This document shows, piece by piece, positions 1-10,252 of a DNA stretch of 55,784 nt. A program made the translations under genes and the position numbers. Location: NCBI GenBank assembly GCA_947166275.1, contig CAMVDP010000011.1, positions 1-55,784 of the forward strand. The letters are read 5' to 3'. Numbering within the stretch: the stretch's first letter is position 1; each line of letters starts with the position of its first letter. This stretch comes from an uncultured Clostridia bacterium. GTDB taxonomy: Bacteria; Bacillota; Clostridia; Oscillospirales; Ruminococcaceae. The notes beneath the pieces are model-generated. The model saw only the letters and a program-made list of their open reading frames with translations, was not told the DNA's origin and searched no databases.

Positions 1-228
1 AACGCCGGAAACATCGATAACCACTATGATACCACTGATCTGACATACAAGACCGAGGTCAGCAATACTGAAAGTGCCGATGTTAAGAATGTTCGTAACG
101 AGCAGACAAATGTGAACGTTTCGGGCGGCGATACAACGAACATTTCGAATGTGTCGAATGTTGTAGCGAATGCCGGAAACATCGATAACCACTATGTTAC
201 CACTGATCTGACATACAAGACCGAGGTA
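1..228 (+). repeat. 168-bp in-frame tandem repeat
   Basis: Bases 1-60 and 169-228 are nearly identical (differences only at the third, about the 30th and the last position), giving a 168-bp period that keeps the reading frame. The array continues beyond the left edge, so the copy number is unknown. Confidence 0.85.
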
Positions 229-2001
229 GTTGATACTCCGGGCGAGTCACGGAATGAGACGGATGCCGCTGCAAATAAAACAATTGCAGAGCTTCAGAAA
301 GCCGGTGAGCTCAAAGAGATCGGACTGCTGGTCATGAATACGTTCATATCACGCGGTGCTGAATACATATCCGAGATCAGGAATAAACATATCCACAAGC
401 GCATTTCGCTCGTGCCGGTGATCGCGTCGGCGGATGAGAGCTATGCAAGCCGGCTTCTGAACAGCTCGCAGACAGCATTCGGAGTGATCTCCTACGCTGT
501 TGGGCTACTCACGGCAGAGCGAGTGCCTGACCCGCATGAACGCAGCATTTATGAAAGCGCGGTCACGCAGGTGTATCTTGAGAGACACGACCATACGACT
601 AACGATATAAAAAGCATGTTCGCGGCAATGAGCCCGGGCGAGAGAACGAAAGTCCTGACGCTCATAGTGGACCGGTTGTCCGGTGCTGAACATGAGCTGC
701 GCCCGACAGCAACGCAGACAGCGCGCAGAGGCAGTGAGCCCGGAAAGATCCCCGTTTCGGAGAGCGAGACGCGTCTGCTGAAGCTGCTTTCGGCGGACAA
801 ACAGGGCAGGATCGTGAAGCTTATACACGAAAGCGCTGCAGGAGATACGGTGTCGGCTCTGCTGAACAAGGTATACTACGGGGGCTCCGGAGCAGCCGGC
901 GGCGCTGCTGGCAAAGATACGGAAGGAACAGTGTCCGAGCGCGTTCGCAATGCGGTCTATATGCCGGAACAGCTGAAACACGCCGAGTTATCGCGGGAAA
1001 ACGCTTACAGCAGTTTTCTTATGCGGCTGATAGACCGGAACATAACAGTTCATACCGAAAACGAGTCATACTCGCGGAATATACTTGATATGCGGGAGCT
1101 TCGCGATAGCGCGCAGAACGTGGGCGCAATGGGTCCCCGTACTCATGGAGACAGCGTACAGTCCGCAGATGCCCGCCGCGGCAGCTCTCCGGAGCACGGA
1201 GCTGTGCGGCATGATACGTTAAGGACGCTGGTCGGGCGGACGGTCGCTTACGAACGGGCGCTGAAGACGCTTACCTCACGGACTGCTGCACCGGGCGCAG
1301 ATCGCGGTGATGCGGTGTACAACTACAGCTTCAACTCGGCGGTATCGGAATACGAGCTGCCGGTGACGATAATGAGAAGCGGTGCGGTTGAGGAAGGCTT
1401 AAGGACACTGCCCGGAAGCGTGCTTGAAAGAGTGATATTGCCGGGTGTGCGGTCGGGTATTTCCGTCGGACGCACATCAGCGGCAGACCCTGAAACGACA
1501 CAGCGCAGGCATCACATGACAGTGCGGCAGGATATACGCAGGCTTACTTTCGCGGAAGGCTCTGCGGCGAGTATGCCCGCAGTCAGGGAGGAGCCCGCGG
1601 CGGATACGATCCCGGGAATACCGGTGTTGAATTACCGTGAGCCCGGTCCGGCTGTGCAGCCTGCTTCACAGGTCCCCTCCAAAGCAGTGACGGAAGCTCC
1701 GCAGCCAAGCCGCGAGGAGCTTGTAAAGCAGTTCGGCAACCTTATCGAGGGCGCGGACGCGGGAATGATACCGTCGTTCGACGTCGGTACGCGCGGTGTG
1801 GGAGATGCTATGGCAGCTATCGAACAGACCGCAGAAAAGGTAGCCGTGAACAGCAGGCTTATTGATGAGATACGCGAGAAACAGCGGATTATAGAGCAGA
1901 CAACGCTCAAAGCGAGCGATATCGACGCGCTGTCGGAGCAGATGATAAGAAAGCTGCGGGATCGCATGAGACTTGACAGGTCGCGGTTCTCGGGACAGTG
2001 A
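1..2001 (+). CDS. CIS-cluster repeat protein, 5'-truncated by window
   Basis: The reading frame is open from base 1, so the gene starts outside the window; the ATG at 112 is internal. At least 666 residues are visible. The left end carries a 56-residue (168-bp) tandem repeat: the segment beginning NAGNIDNHY at base 1 recurs at base 169 with only three differences in about 60 bases. The repeats are rich in Asn, Ser, Thr and Val. The rest is charged and low in hydrophobicity, with no signal peptide or membrane segment in view, and the last 60 residues form an Arg/Lys/Glu-rich predicted helix. It lies 27 bp before the LysM baseplate gene. I do not recognise the family. A tape-measure-like, fibre or cargo role is possible from position alone. 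Confidence 0.7.
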   Translation, partial: NAGNIDNHYDTTDLTYKTEVSNTESADVKNVRNEQTNVNVSGGDTTNISNVSNVVANAGNIDNHYVTTDLTYKTEVVDTPGESRNETDAAANKTIAELQKAGELKEIGLLVMNTFISRGAEYISEIRNKHIHKRISLVPVIASADESYASRLLNSSQTAFGVISYAVGLLTAERVPDPHERSIYESAVTQVYLERHDHTTNDIKSMFAAMSPGERTKVLTLIVDRLSGAEHELRPTATQTARRGSEPGKIPVSESETRLLKLLSADKQGRIVKLIHESAAGDTVSALLNKVYYGGSGAAGGAAGKDTEGTVSERVRNAVYMPEQLKHAELSRENAYSSFLMRLIDRNITVHTENESYSRNILDMRELRDSAQNVGAMGPRTHGDSVQSADARRGSSPEHGAVRHDTLRTLVGRTVAYERALKTLTSRTAAPGADRGDAVYNYSFNSAVSEYELPVTIMRSGAVEEGLRTLPGSVLERVILPGVRSGISVGRTSAADPETTQRRHHMTVRQDIRRLTFAEGSAASMPAVREEPAADTIPGIPVLNYREPGPAVQPASQVPSKAVTEAPQPSREELVKQFGNLIEGADAGMIPSFDVGTRGVGDAMAAIEQTAEKVAVNSRLIDEIREKQRIIEQTTLKASDIDALSEQMIRKLRDRMRLDRSRFSGQ

Positions 2002-2028
2002 TGATACCGGACGGGAAGGAGAACGGAT

Positions 2029-2766
2029 ATGGGATTGGGCACAACACTTTTACAGGCTGCCATAAACATAGCGGAGAAGCTTTCGAGCGAGAAAGCGCTG
2101 ATAGTAAAAGTCAAGAACAAGAAGATCGCTGAAAAGATACCGGTGCAGTTCAATCCGTCTGAGTACAAGATCTCGGAACGCACAATGTACTCGGAGAAAA
2201 CGCGCAGAGAAAAAGACGAGCCGGTTGTGGATTTCAACGGAAAACCGCTCTCGACTCTGAGCGTTAAGCTGTACTTTGATTGTGACGAGATACCGACTAT
2301 GAGTTCTGCGACGCAGGGTGCCATAGACACGGTCATGGGCAACGAGTCCGATAAAAATATCACGAAGCTTATGGACAAGATCACCGCGCTCACGATCATT
2401 GACGGTGATTCCCACCAGCCGCCGGGAGCGATCTTCGTATGGGGCTCTCTGATGTTTGCGGGATATGTTGACAGTGTTTCCACTACATACACTATGTTTG
2501 ATAACAAGGGCAAACCGCTGCGCGCGGTCATGGATGTCACCATGAAGGGTTCCAACGGAGGTTCTTCCGAGAAGAAGAGTCCCCGTATGTCGCCGGACCG
2601 CACGAAAGCTCGTACCATGACGGAGGACAACAGCATCTGGAACATGGCGCTCAACGAGTACGGTGATGTCCGCGAATGGCGCAGGATAGCGGACGCGAAC
2701 GGGATAATGAATCCTCTCGACATACCGGTCGGGAAGGTGCTGAAGGTACCCGCGATAGAAAACTGA
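2029..2766 (+). CDS. LysM-containing CIS baseplate protein (Pvc7/gp53-like)
   Basis: This 245-aa protein is a baseplate component of contractile injection systems. The segment around residues 40-50 (PVQFNPSEYKISER) is the typical start of the CIS/phage LysM tail protein family, followed by the beta-rich domain. Residues about 200-245 form a LysM module (SIWNMALNEYGD ... GIMNPLDIPVGKVLKVP). In phage and PVC particles the homologue attaches the baseplate hub to the tube. A GGGAAGGAG-like ribosome binding site precedes the ATG. It is followed at 27 bp by the hub gene, the same order as pvc7-pvc8. Confidence 0.9.
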   Translation: MGLGTTLLQAAINIAEKLSSEKALIVKVKNKKIAEKIPVQFNPSEYKISERTMYSEKTRREKDEPVVDFNGKPLSTLSVKLYFDCDEIPTMSSATQGAIDTVMGNESDKNITKLMDKITALTIIDGDSHQPPGAIFVWGSLMFAGYVDSVSTTYTMFDNKGKPLRAVMDVTMKGSNGGSSEKKSPRMSPDRTKARTMTEDNSIWNMALNEYGDVREWRRIADANGIMNPLDIPVGKVLKVPAIEN

Positions 2767-2793
2767 TTAGCTCCGGGAGGTCGGTGAACGGAT

Positions 2794-3873
2794 ATGGCAA
2801 ACCTGATGACGGCTACCGCGAAGTTTACTTCTCTTGAAAACAAATACGGAAATTTCATGGTGCCTGCCTTAAAAATAAAGGCTAACGGCTCGGATCTTAT
2901 CTCGAAGAACGACCTCACGATCCCGCAGCTTTCGGTCACGCTTTCGCTTGAGAGCGCAGGCATGGCGGTGTTCAAGGTCGCGGACGCGTATGATGTCGAA
3001 AAGCACAGCTTTGACAAGAAAGTGAAGGGGCTGTTCAAGCTCGGCACTGTTATAGAGATCGAGCTCGGTTATCTCTCCGATACCACTGCGGTGTTCAAGG
3101 GATATGTAGCGGGGCTTGGCGCGGAGTTTGAGACTTCCCCCATGCTGGTGGTGAAGCTTATGGACGCACGGAAGCTGATGATGACCGGCGGTGTGCGTAA
3201 GCAGCTCTACGTTGACAAGAATTACTCCGATATTTTCAAGAAGGTCATGGGGCGGTACTCGAAGCTGTGCAGCATCGAGGCGGACGCTACATCGGACAAC
3301 CTGAAGGATCCCGTGTCGCAGAGCACGAACGATTACAACTTTGTACGCAACGAGCTTATCGGAAGCGGCAAGTCGGAAAGAGAATTTTTCATTCTTTACG
3401 ATAAAGCGTATTTCAGAAAGCCCTGCAAAAACAAAACCCCGATAATGACGGTGATGTTCGGCAGGGAGCTGATGCGGCTGAATACAATGGCGGATTATCT
3501 CGATACAGAGATCGAGGTCATCGGCTATGACCCGGTCAACAGCAAGAGCATTTCCTCGAAGCAGAAGGTGAAGACTTCGGAGAGCCAGGTCTCCGTGCTT
3601 ACGCCGGCGCAGAAGCAGTACTTCATTGACGCGGACGCAGACAACGAGGAAAAGGCAAAGATACGCGCGGGCGCGATAGCGGACAACATGAAGCTTAAAA
3701 GCTGCTTTGCCGAGGGCGAGCTGATAGGACTGCCGGAGATAGTTCCGGGGCGCTTCCTCAAGGTGGAGGATACGGAACAGATGGTCGATAAAAGCTACTA
3801 TCTGAACGAGGTCACGCACTATTACACCGAATCGAGCTTCCGGACTGTGTTCGAGGCTAAAGGCTGGACGTGA
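2794..3873 (+). CDS. gpD-like spike hub (VgrG N-terminal half)
   Basis: The 359-aa product resembles phage late control protein D and the gp27-like half of VgrG/Pvc8, the trimeric hub that joins the tube to the spike. Supporting features are the early segment with LTIPQLSVTLSLE, the beta-barrel segments, and the tail KSYYLNEVTHYYTESSFRT, which matches the end of the hub domain where ligand-like loops precede the OB fold. The spike domain is encoded by the next gene, 30 bp downstream, so the Pvc8/VgrG function is split over two genes. The ribosome binding site is GGGAGG with a spacing of about 8. Confidence 0.85.
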   Translation: MANLMTATAKFTSLENKYGNFMVPALKIKANGSDLISKNDLTIPQLSVTLSLESAGMAVFKVADAYDVEKHSFDKKVKGLFKLGTVIEIELGYLSDTTAVFKGYVAGLGAEFETSPMLVVKLMDARKLMMTGGVRKQLYVDKNYSDIFKKVMGRYSKLCSIEADATSDNLKDPVSQSTNDYNFVRNELIGSGKSEREFFILYDKAYFRKPCKNKTPIMTVMFGRELMRLNTMADYLDTEIEVIGYDPVNSKSISSKQKVKTSESQVSVLTPAQKQYFIDADADNEEKAKIRAGAIADNMKLKSCFAEGELIGLPEIVPGRFLKVEDTEQMVDKSYYLNEVTHYYTESSFRTVFEAKGWT

Positions 3874-3903
3874 CCGCGGCAGTAAGATAATTCGGAGGGA
3901 TAA

Positions 3904-4680
3904 ATGAGCCTGTTCGGAGAGATGACCGGATACAGCTCCGCGAATGACGCTTCGGGTGTTATAAGCGGTGTTGTGACCGGCACGGTAAAGGAAAACTATA
4001 ATAAGGACTTCCCGGGGAAAGTAAAAGTCGAGCTGTTTCTCGGGGAAAAGGGCCTCAATGTCACAGGCTGGATACCGGTGATGACTCCGTATGCGGGTAA
4101 AAAGTACGGGGAATACGCGCTGCCGGAGGTGGGCGACGAGGTGGTCGTGGCGTTCAAGATGGGCGACCGGAACTGCCCGATCGTTATCGGGAGCTTGTGG
4201 AGCGGCAAAAATCCGCAGCCGGATAAGGCTGTGACCGAGAAAAACATGGTGAAGAAGTTTGTCACCAAGGGCAAGAATGAGATCAGTATTGATGATACTG
4301 CAGATAAGGCGAAGATACAGATAAAGACCGCAAAAGGCAAGACCTTCCTGCTCGATGAGGAGAAGGACAGCATCACGCTACAGGATAAGGATAAGAAAAA
4401 CTGTATCACGATCGACTCAAAAAGCGGAGAGATAAAGATCAAAGCCGAAAAGAAAATAACGATCGACGCGGGAGGTGCCAAGGGCGTTTTCGACGGCACC
4501 GGCAAGAAGGTGGCTATATCCGGCGGTACCGTCGATCTCAAGGGCGACCAGACCTTCCATGCGAAGGGCACCTCAACGAAGATAGAGGGAACCAATGTTG
4601 AGATCAAGGCCAACGCTTCACTTAAGGAACAGTCAAGCGGTGTGACCGAGATCAAGGGCACTATGGTCAAGATCAATTAG
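3904..4680 (+). CDS. gpV/VgrG-like spike protein
   Basis: This 258-aa protein forms the membrane-piercing spike shaft. Residues about 20-100 are a gp5 OB-fold (GKVKVELFLGEKG, WIPVMTPYAGKKYGEYALPEVGDEVVVAF, CPIVIGSLW), the hallmark of VgrG, gpV and Pvc8. After it come repeating short beta strands rich in Lys, Gly, Thr and Ile (residues 120-258), as in the triple-stranded beta-helix of spike proteins. The tip would be capped by the DUF4280 protein at 18290. It follows the hub gene and precedes gp25. Confidence 0.9.
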   Translation: MSLFGEMTGYSSANDASGVISGVVTGTVKENYNKDFPGKVKVELFLGEKGLNVTGWIPVMTPYAGKKYGEYALPEVGDEVVVAFKMGDRNCPIVIGSLWSGKNPQPDKAVTEKNMVKKFVTKGKNEISIDDTADKAKIQIKTAKGKTFLLDEEKDSITLQDKDKKNCITIDSKSGEIKIKAEKKITIDAGGAKGVFDGTGKKVAISGGTVDLKGDQTFHAKGTSTKIEGTNVEIKANASLKEQSSGVTEIKGTMVKIN

Positions 4681-4703
4681 CCCGGAAAAGGAGGAGAACA
4701 CGC

Positions 4704-5120
4704 ATGTACAACAAGAGCTTTCTCGGTACGGGCTTCAAATTCCCCGTATGCGTTGACCCGAACACGGGCAAGGTGCGTACCTCCACGAACGAGGATGACA
4801 TCATGGAATCTGTGCGTATCATACTCGGCACCGCTCCGGGAGAGCGTCCTATGATGCCGGATTTCGGCTGCTCGATAAACTCGTTCGTGTTCAGCGGGCA
4901 GGACTATACGTCGCTGATGCTGATGAAGCATGAGGTAGAGAATGCGCTCGTAATGTGGGAGCCGCGTATCAAGGACATCGAGGCGAACGTTTCACCCGCG
5001 CCGGACGATGCGGGCAAGCTTGTGATAACCGTGAGCTTTGTGGTGCGCTCGACCAACAACCCGTTCAACCTTGTATATCCGTTCTACATAAACGAGGGTT
5101 ATGGTGATACCGAAAGATAA
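4704..5120 (+). CDS. gp25-like baseplate wedge protein
   Basis: This 138-aa protein is the GPW/gp25 family baseplate wedge, which nucleates sheath polymerisation in phage T4, T6SS (TssE) and PVCs (Pvc9). The family signature WEPRI (the conserved EPR of gp25/TssE) lies near residue 92, and the N-terminal segment (TNEDDIMESVRIILGTAPGE) is typical. Length is usual for the family. The ribosome binding site is AAAGGAGGAG. Confidence 0.93.
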   Translation: MYNKSFLGTGFKFPVCVDPNTGKVRTSTNEDDIMESVRIILGTAPGERPMMPDFGCSINSFVFSGQDYTSLMLMKHEVENALVMWEPRIKDIEANVSPAPDDAGKLVITVSFVVRSTNNPFNLVYPFYINEGYGDTER

Positions 5121-5152
5121 CATGACAATAACTGACCGAGGAGGTGAGAACA

Positions 5153-8116
5153 GTGGTCAAGGTCGATAACAGAAACAAGGAAGACATTGTCGCAGAAATA
5201 GCAGAGCTTGCAAAGAGCTATACTCCCGAATGGAGAATGGATCCCAAGGATCCTGATATCGGAACTGTTCTCGCGCTTGCTTATGCGGATATGCTGGCGG
5301 GTACGCTCAAAAAAGTGAACGGCACGCCGCTCAAGAACAAGATAGCTTTCTATAACATGGCTGACGCGTCGCTTCTGCCGGCATCGCCTGCGGAGGGATT
5401 CGTGAACTTCACGCTGTCGGCGGACGATGTGGGAAGCACTCCGATAGAGAAGGGCGCCGTCATGTCGTCATATACCGCGGACGGTGAGACGATGCACTTC
5501 GAGACATGTGATGACATACTCGTGTCTCCCGCACGGATAGAGAAAGTTTTCGTTGCCGATGACAGTGAGGACTTCATCGGTGAATACGAGCACTTCATGG
5601 AGGAGAAGACCGCGCTGTTCGGCTTGCCTGCCGCAAACCTGCAGAGCCATGTGATGCGGGCTTCGCACCCGTTCGCGTTCGATATCCGAAGCGAGGGCAG
5701 CATCACGATGAGGTTCCTGCGCAAGAGCGGCACTCTCGCCGGAAATGAGAGCATCAAAGCGCTCTCCGACCCGGATGCTGCGGAGATCGAATACTACGCG
5801 GGCGAGGAGAATGGTTTCGTGCGCTTTTCGGATGTGCATGAGAGCAGAGGCGATCTTGTGCTCGTAAAGGACGCAAAGCTTCCGCCTGTCGCAGCGGACG
5901 AGGAAGGCTTCAACATACGCGTGACCGTGAAGGACATGACCGCGTTCGAGAATTTCTCATTCTCACAGATCGAGGCTCTGCCTTCGGGAAAAGGCATAAT
6001 ACCTGACCTTGTCACCGACGGCAACGTTGAATATGATATCAGTGAGTTCTATCCGTTCGGCGAGCAGTTCCAGCTCTTCAACGAGGTGTACTTTGCAAGC
6101 AGCGAGGTGCTCGGAAAGCGCGGCGCGGAGATCACCATGAGCTTCGATATGAGCGTTGTTGAGGTGCCGATAGATGATCAGCCCGATGATGAGGGGATCA
6201 ATTATAAATGGGTCGCGAACAAGAAAGACTTCAAGGAAGCAAAAACTTATAAGATCGCGATAACCGGCGTTATATGGGAATACTTCAACGGTAACGGCTG
6301 GAGCAGGCTGTTCAGTGACGGCTCTTACTCCGACCTGTTCAATATCAAGCAGGGCGTTACAGCGAGCTTCAAGAGCATCACGTTCAAATGCCCCGAGGAT
6401 ATGACAGAGGCATTCGTCGGCGCACATACAGGCTGCTGTATTCGCGCAAGGCTGCTCAAAGCGGAGAACCTTTACAAGACCAGGGGCTGGTATCTCTCGC
6501 CCTTGATACGCAACATATCCTTTGAATATCACTATGAGGAATCGGGCTGCCGCATTTCCGACATAGTTTCATACAATAACATCGAAGAGCGCAGATATAC
6601 TCCCGCCGATGCCGCGGGATATGACGGCTTTGTGCCGTTCCGCTGTGCGGGCGCGGAAGACAGGACCGTGTATTTCGGTTTCTCTGCGCCGCCCGACAAC
6701 GGGCCGATGCGCATACTATGGGATATCGAGGAGGATCCGCGCTCCGCACGCCCGAAGCTGCTGTGGAAGTACCTCACTGCCGGCGGCTGGAAGCCCATGA
6801 ACATCGCAGATGAGACAGAGAGCTTCACGAAGTTCGGTCTTACCGTGTTTCTCGATAATCACGGGTTCGTGAAGCAGAGGTTATTCGGCGAGGAGCTTTA
6901 CTGGGTGGCAGTCACCGATATCGAGAACATGTACCGTATGAAACGGTGCGGGCTCCCGATAGTGAACGGGGTGTTCTTCAACTCCGTACGTGCGGTGAAT
7001 GTGGACAGCCACATTGAAGAATACTTCGCGATGAATGTGTATACCGAGAACGCGGTGTTTACGCTTTCTTCTCCGAATGTGCTCGATTTTGAGCTATATG
7101 TCAACGAGTTCACTTCGATAACCGAGAGTGAGGCAGATGAACTTGAAGCGCGGGGCAGACTTATCCGCGTGACCGGAAGCGGCGGTATGGATACCGAGAT
7201 CTGGGTGAAGTGGGACGAGGTAAGCACCTTCGCTATGCAGGATAACAGCTCCAGATGCTACATACTCGACCGCAGCAGCGGTAAGGTGACTTTCGGGAAC
7301 GGCAGAAAAGGCCGTATCCCTCCTGTGTCCGATACGGATAATATCAGAGTAACATACACTACCGGCGGCGGTGACCGCACAAATCTAGAGCCGGGCGGTA
7401 TTGCAGGGCTTGAGCGTTCCTATGGCTTCGTGTCTGGCGTGGACAATGCCAAGCGATTCTACGGCGGCTGTGATGCGGAAACGGTGTTTGACGCTATGCG
7501 CCGCAACGCGATAATGATCCGAACGCAGGGCAAGGCTGTGACGGCGCGTGACCTTGAGAGCCTTACGTTCAACGCGTCGCGCAACATACGGAAGCTGCGG
7601 TGCGTGTGCGGGAGAAACATCACCGGCGCAAGGGAGCGCGGAGCTGTCACGCTTGTCGTGCTGAAGAAGGAGTATTCCGAATTCAGCAGGATAAGAAACG
7701 ATATCATGGAATATCTTTCGGGAAGGCTCCCGGGTAGCATCGTTTCCAATGAGAGCCTGTACATTACCGAGCCGACCTCGGTGAAGATAAACGTGAGGGC
7801 GGAGATAAAGACCAAGGAACTGAACGGTATCTTTGAGCTCAAAAAGAGTGTCGAGCAGTGTCTCGCGGATTATTTCGCGTCCTTCTCCGGAGCGGACGGC
7901 GACAACGTCTGGAGACTCGGCATGATACCGAATGAGCAGCAGATTCGAAGCGCTCTGCTGAGACTCAAGAATGTCATTTACATAAGAAACCTGTATATTA
8001 CGATGTACGTTTCCGGCTCTGACGGTCTCAAGGAGATCGACAGCGACACAATAGGACAGTACAGCTATATCCTGCCGGAAAACGGCGAGCACGAGATCAC
8101 CGTAACTGTCGAATAA
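5153..8116 (+). CDS. Baseplate J-like protein 1 (Pvc11-like)
   Basis: This protein of about 987 aa belongs to the baseplate J/gp6-like family that forms the ring of the CIS baseplate. The N-terminal part (EWRMDPKDPDIGTVLALAYADML) and the C-terminal part (TARDLESLTFNASRNIRKLRCV ... EYLSGRLPGS) fit that family. The GTG at 5144 lies inside the GAGGAGGTG Shine-Dalgarno sequence; the GTG at 5153, six bases after it, is the better start. It is translated in series with the next J-like gene. Confidence 0.88.
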   Translation: MVKVDNRNKEDIVAEIAELAKSYTPEWRMDPKDPDIGTVLALAYADMLAGTLKKVNGTPLKNKIAFYNMADASLLPASPAEGFVNFTLSADDVGSTPIEKGAVMSSYTADGETMHFETCDDILVSPARIEKVFVADDSEDFIGEYEHFMEEKTALFGLPAANLQSHVMRASHPFAFDIRSEGSITMRFLRKSGTLAGNESIKALSDPDAAEIEYYAGEENGFVRFSDVHESRGDLVLVKDAKLPPVAADEEGFNIRVTVKDMTAFENFSFSQIEALPSGKGIIPDLVTDGNVEYDISEFYPFGEQFQLFNEVYFASSEVLGKRGAEITMSFDMSVVEVPIDDQPDDEGINYKWVANKKDFKEAKTYKIAITGVIWEYFNGNGWSRLFSDGSYSDLFNIKQGVTASFKSITFKCPEDMTEAFVGAHTGCCIRARLLKAENLYKTRGWYLSPLIRNISFEYHYEESGCRISDIVSYNNIEERRYTPADAAGYDGFVPFRCAGAEDRTVYFGFSAPPDNGPMRILWDIEEDPRSARPKLLWKYLTAGGWKPMNIADETESFTKFGLTVFLDNHGFVKQRLFGEELYWVAVTDIENMYRMKRCGLPIVNGVFFNSVRAVNVDSHIEEYFAMNVYTENAVFTLSSPNVLDFELYVNEFTSITESEADELEARGRLIRVTGSGGMDTEIWVKWDEVSTFAMQDNSSRCYILDRSSGKVTFGNGRKGRIPPVSDTDNIRVTYTTGGGDRTNLEPGGIAGLERSYGFVSGVDNAKRFYGGCDAETVFDAMRRNAIMIRTQGKAVTARDLESLTFNASRNIRKLRCVCGRNITGARERGAVTLVVLKKEYSEFSRIRNDIMEYLSGRLPGSIVSNESLYITEPTSVKINVRAEIKTKELNGIFELKKSVEQCLADYFASFSGADGDNVWRLGMIPNEQQIRSALLRLKNVIYIRNLYITMYVSGSDGLKEIDSDTIGQYSYILPENGEHEITVTVE

Positions 8117-8151
8117 TACGGTGTTACCGCGGGTGTGAGGAGGTGAAACGG

Positions 8152-10203
8152 TTGTTACCCGATATAAACCTTGATAACGAATATTTTGACGAGATACTCG
8201 ATAACGCACGGAACATGATAGCGAGCATCTATCCCGAATGGACGGATTTCAACTATCATGACCCGGGAATGACCATGATCGAGATGTTCGCGCTGCTCAA
8301 GGAGAGCCAGCAGTATTACATCAACAAGATAGGTTCGGCGAATATCAGAAAATACCTGAAGCTTCTCGGGCTTGAAAGACATACCAAGAAGCCGTCGGTG
8401 GCAGACGTTTCCGTCCTCTATGAGAACGACATCACAGCGGCGAAGGGTACAAAGCTCTACGCGGGTGATATCTGCTTTGAGGCGGACCGGGAGACGTATA
8501 TCTCCTCATCTTCGATAGATGTCTGCATCTGTGACTGCGGCGATGAGAAGAACGTTATCGGGAGAGAACAGTTCTATTTCGGAGGAAACCTTCATATACT
8601 CCCGTTTGAGCAGAAGGACAAGGGTGTTTTCTACATCGGGTTCGACAAGCCCCTCGCGGAAAAGAAAATACATACGATACTGTTTGATGTGATGAGCGAG
8701 GACGGTATCGACAGAAATCCGATAACCGATCCGGACAGCTTCCGACCGCTCGTGGATATCGTTATGGAATACTTCGACGGCGTGAATTGGAGACACACAA
8801 GGAACACCGACGAGACTTACGGGTTCCTTTTCTCCGGCAAGGTGAGCTTCAGCATGAGCATGCCTCACCGCAAATGTACTGTCGCGGGCCATGAGGCGTA
8901 TTATATAAGATTTTCGGTGGACGGAGGAGAATATGATGCTCTTCCGGTGATAAAGAATATTTACTTCAACCTGCTTCCCGTTACACAGAGGGATACAAAG
9001 GCGGAATACACCGACTTCCGGCCCGCAGATGAGATACGGTTGTCCACCCAGCTCGCGGTCGTTGGCGACACAAGGCTGTTCCTCAAGGGAAGCGACGGGC
9101 TTTATACACGGGTGAAGAGCTTTGAGAAGCGCATCGACCCGCAGAACGGCGAGATGATCTGCCGTATCCCCGGCGGCGCGGAAAGCAAGGGCGTACGTGC
9201 GGTGAACATGATACCCGGGTTTGCCGACAACGGCGTCATCGCCTACGGTACCGGACTTCCGTTCCAGAGCTATGACCTTGATACCGAGGAGCTCGAATAT
9301 GAGACCTTCGCGATAATGACCGAGATGCCGGATTCCGACGGGAAGTTTGTGGAATGGCGGAGAGTCAGGGATTTCTCCTCATCGGGAACGGCCGATTTTG
9401 TGTATATGCTCGATACCGAGAATGGTATCCTTACGTTCGGTGACTGCATAAACGGCATGGCGCCGGAGGGTGAGATCATCGCTATCGGCTATTCGCTCAC
9501 CCGCGGTGCGGAAGGCTGTGTCAATGAAGGCAAGATAAACGAGATAACCGGCTTCAACAAGGACGAGATATACGTTGAAAATCAACGGGCGTCCACGGGC
9601 GGCACGAATGAGGAGTCTATCGAGGATTGCTTCATTAAGGCGCAGAAGCTGCTGCAGACCACGGTCACCATCGTTACCGATGAAGACTGCGAGAGCTGTG
9701 TCAGCGCTGCACAGGGGCTTCGGATAGAAAAGGCAAAGGTCATCAGGAACGACAGCAGCGACGGCATCGTAACCGCTGTGGTGGTAAAGCCGTATTCCGC
9801 AGACGGTATGGGTGTTCCGAGCGAGCGGTATATACGAAACATTCTCGCGATCCTTGAGTCGCGCAGGATGCTCGGTACACAGTTCAGGATAGTGCGTCCG
9901 GAATATGCCGAGATATCCGTGTACGTCGATGTTACCGTGTCGCGGAACTACTCCGGTCCGAGAGAGATGATCTACAGCGCGGTCGCGGATTTCTTCGCGG
10001 CGATAAAGGACGACTTCGGAGCGGAGATCATCTACAGCCGGCTGTACGAGCTTATCGACAGCCTCGACTGCGTACTGTCGGTGAACGTGCTGACGATGCA
10101 GGCTGTAGGAAGTGACGCGGAGCGCACGCGTGAGGGCAACCTGATACTCGGGCGCAATGTCGCGGCATATCTTACGGATATAGATATTATGATCAATAAG
10201 TAG
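8152..10203 (+). CDS. Baseplate J-like protein 2 (Pvc12-like)
   Basis: A second baseplate J-like protein, about 683 aa. Its N-terminal motif (SIYPEWTDFNYHDPGMTMIEMFALLKE) is the classic start of putative baseplate assembly proteins of eCIS. The C-terminal half has the J-like core (TDEDCESCVSAAQGLRIEKAKVI). In PVC-type particles two such proteins form the wedge heterodimer. The GTG at 8143 is part of the GAGGAGGTG ribosome binding site; TTG at 8152, six bases downstream, is chosen. Confidence 0.88.
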   Translation: MLPDINLDNEYFDEILDNARNMIASIYPEWTDFNYHDPGMTMIEMFALLKESQQYYINKIGSANIRKYLKLLGLERHTKKPSVADVSVLYENDITAAKGTKLYAGDICFEADRETYISSSSIDVCICDCGDEKNVIGREQFYFGGNLHILPFEQKDKGVFYIGFDKPLAEKKIHTILFDVMSEDGIDRNPITDPDSFRPLVDIVMEYFDGVNWRHTRNTDETYGFLFSGKVSFSMSMPHRKCTVAGHEAYYIRFSVDGGEYDALPVIKNIYFNLLPVTQRDTKAEYTDFRPADEIRLSTQLAVVGDTRLFLKGSDGLYTRVKSFEKRIDPQNGEMICRIPGGAESKGVRAVNMIPGFADNGVIAYGTGLPFQSYDLDTEELEYETFAIMTEMPDSDGKFVEWRRVRDFSSSGTADFVYMLDTENGILTFGDCINGMAPEGEIIAIGYSLTRGAEGCVNEGKINEITGFNKDEIYVENQRASTGGTNEESIEDCFIKAQKLLQTTVTIVTDEDCESCVSAAQGLRIEKAKVIRNDSSDGIVTAVVVKPYSADGMGVPSERYIRNILAILESRRMLGTQFRIVRPEYAEISVYVDVTVSRNYSGPREMIYSAVADFFAAIKDDFGAEIIYSRLYELIDSLDCVLSVNVLTMQAVGSDAERTREGNLILGRNVAAYLTDIDIMINK

Positions 10204-10252
10204 TTTTCAGCGGGCGGTAAGCCTGTCAGGACGCAAGGAGATCTACGGAAAA

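Noticed and set aside
1632-3047. 471-codon minus-strand open frame over the LysM and hub genes
   Set aside because: It crosses two well-supported plus-strand genes, has Ser/Phe/Leu-rich antisense composition and no ribosome binding site.
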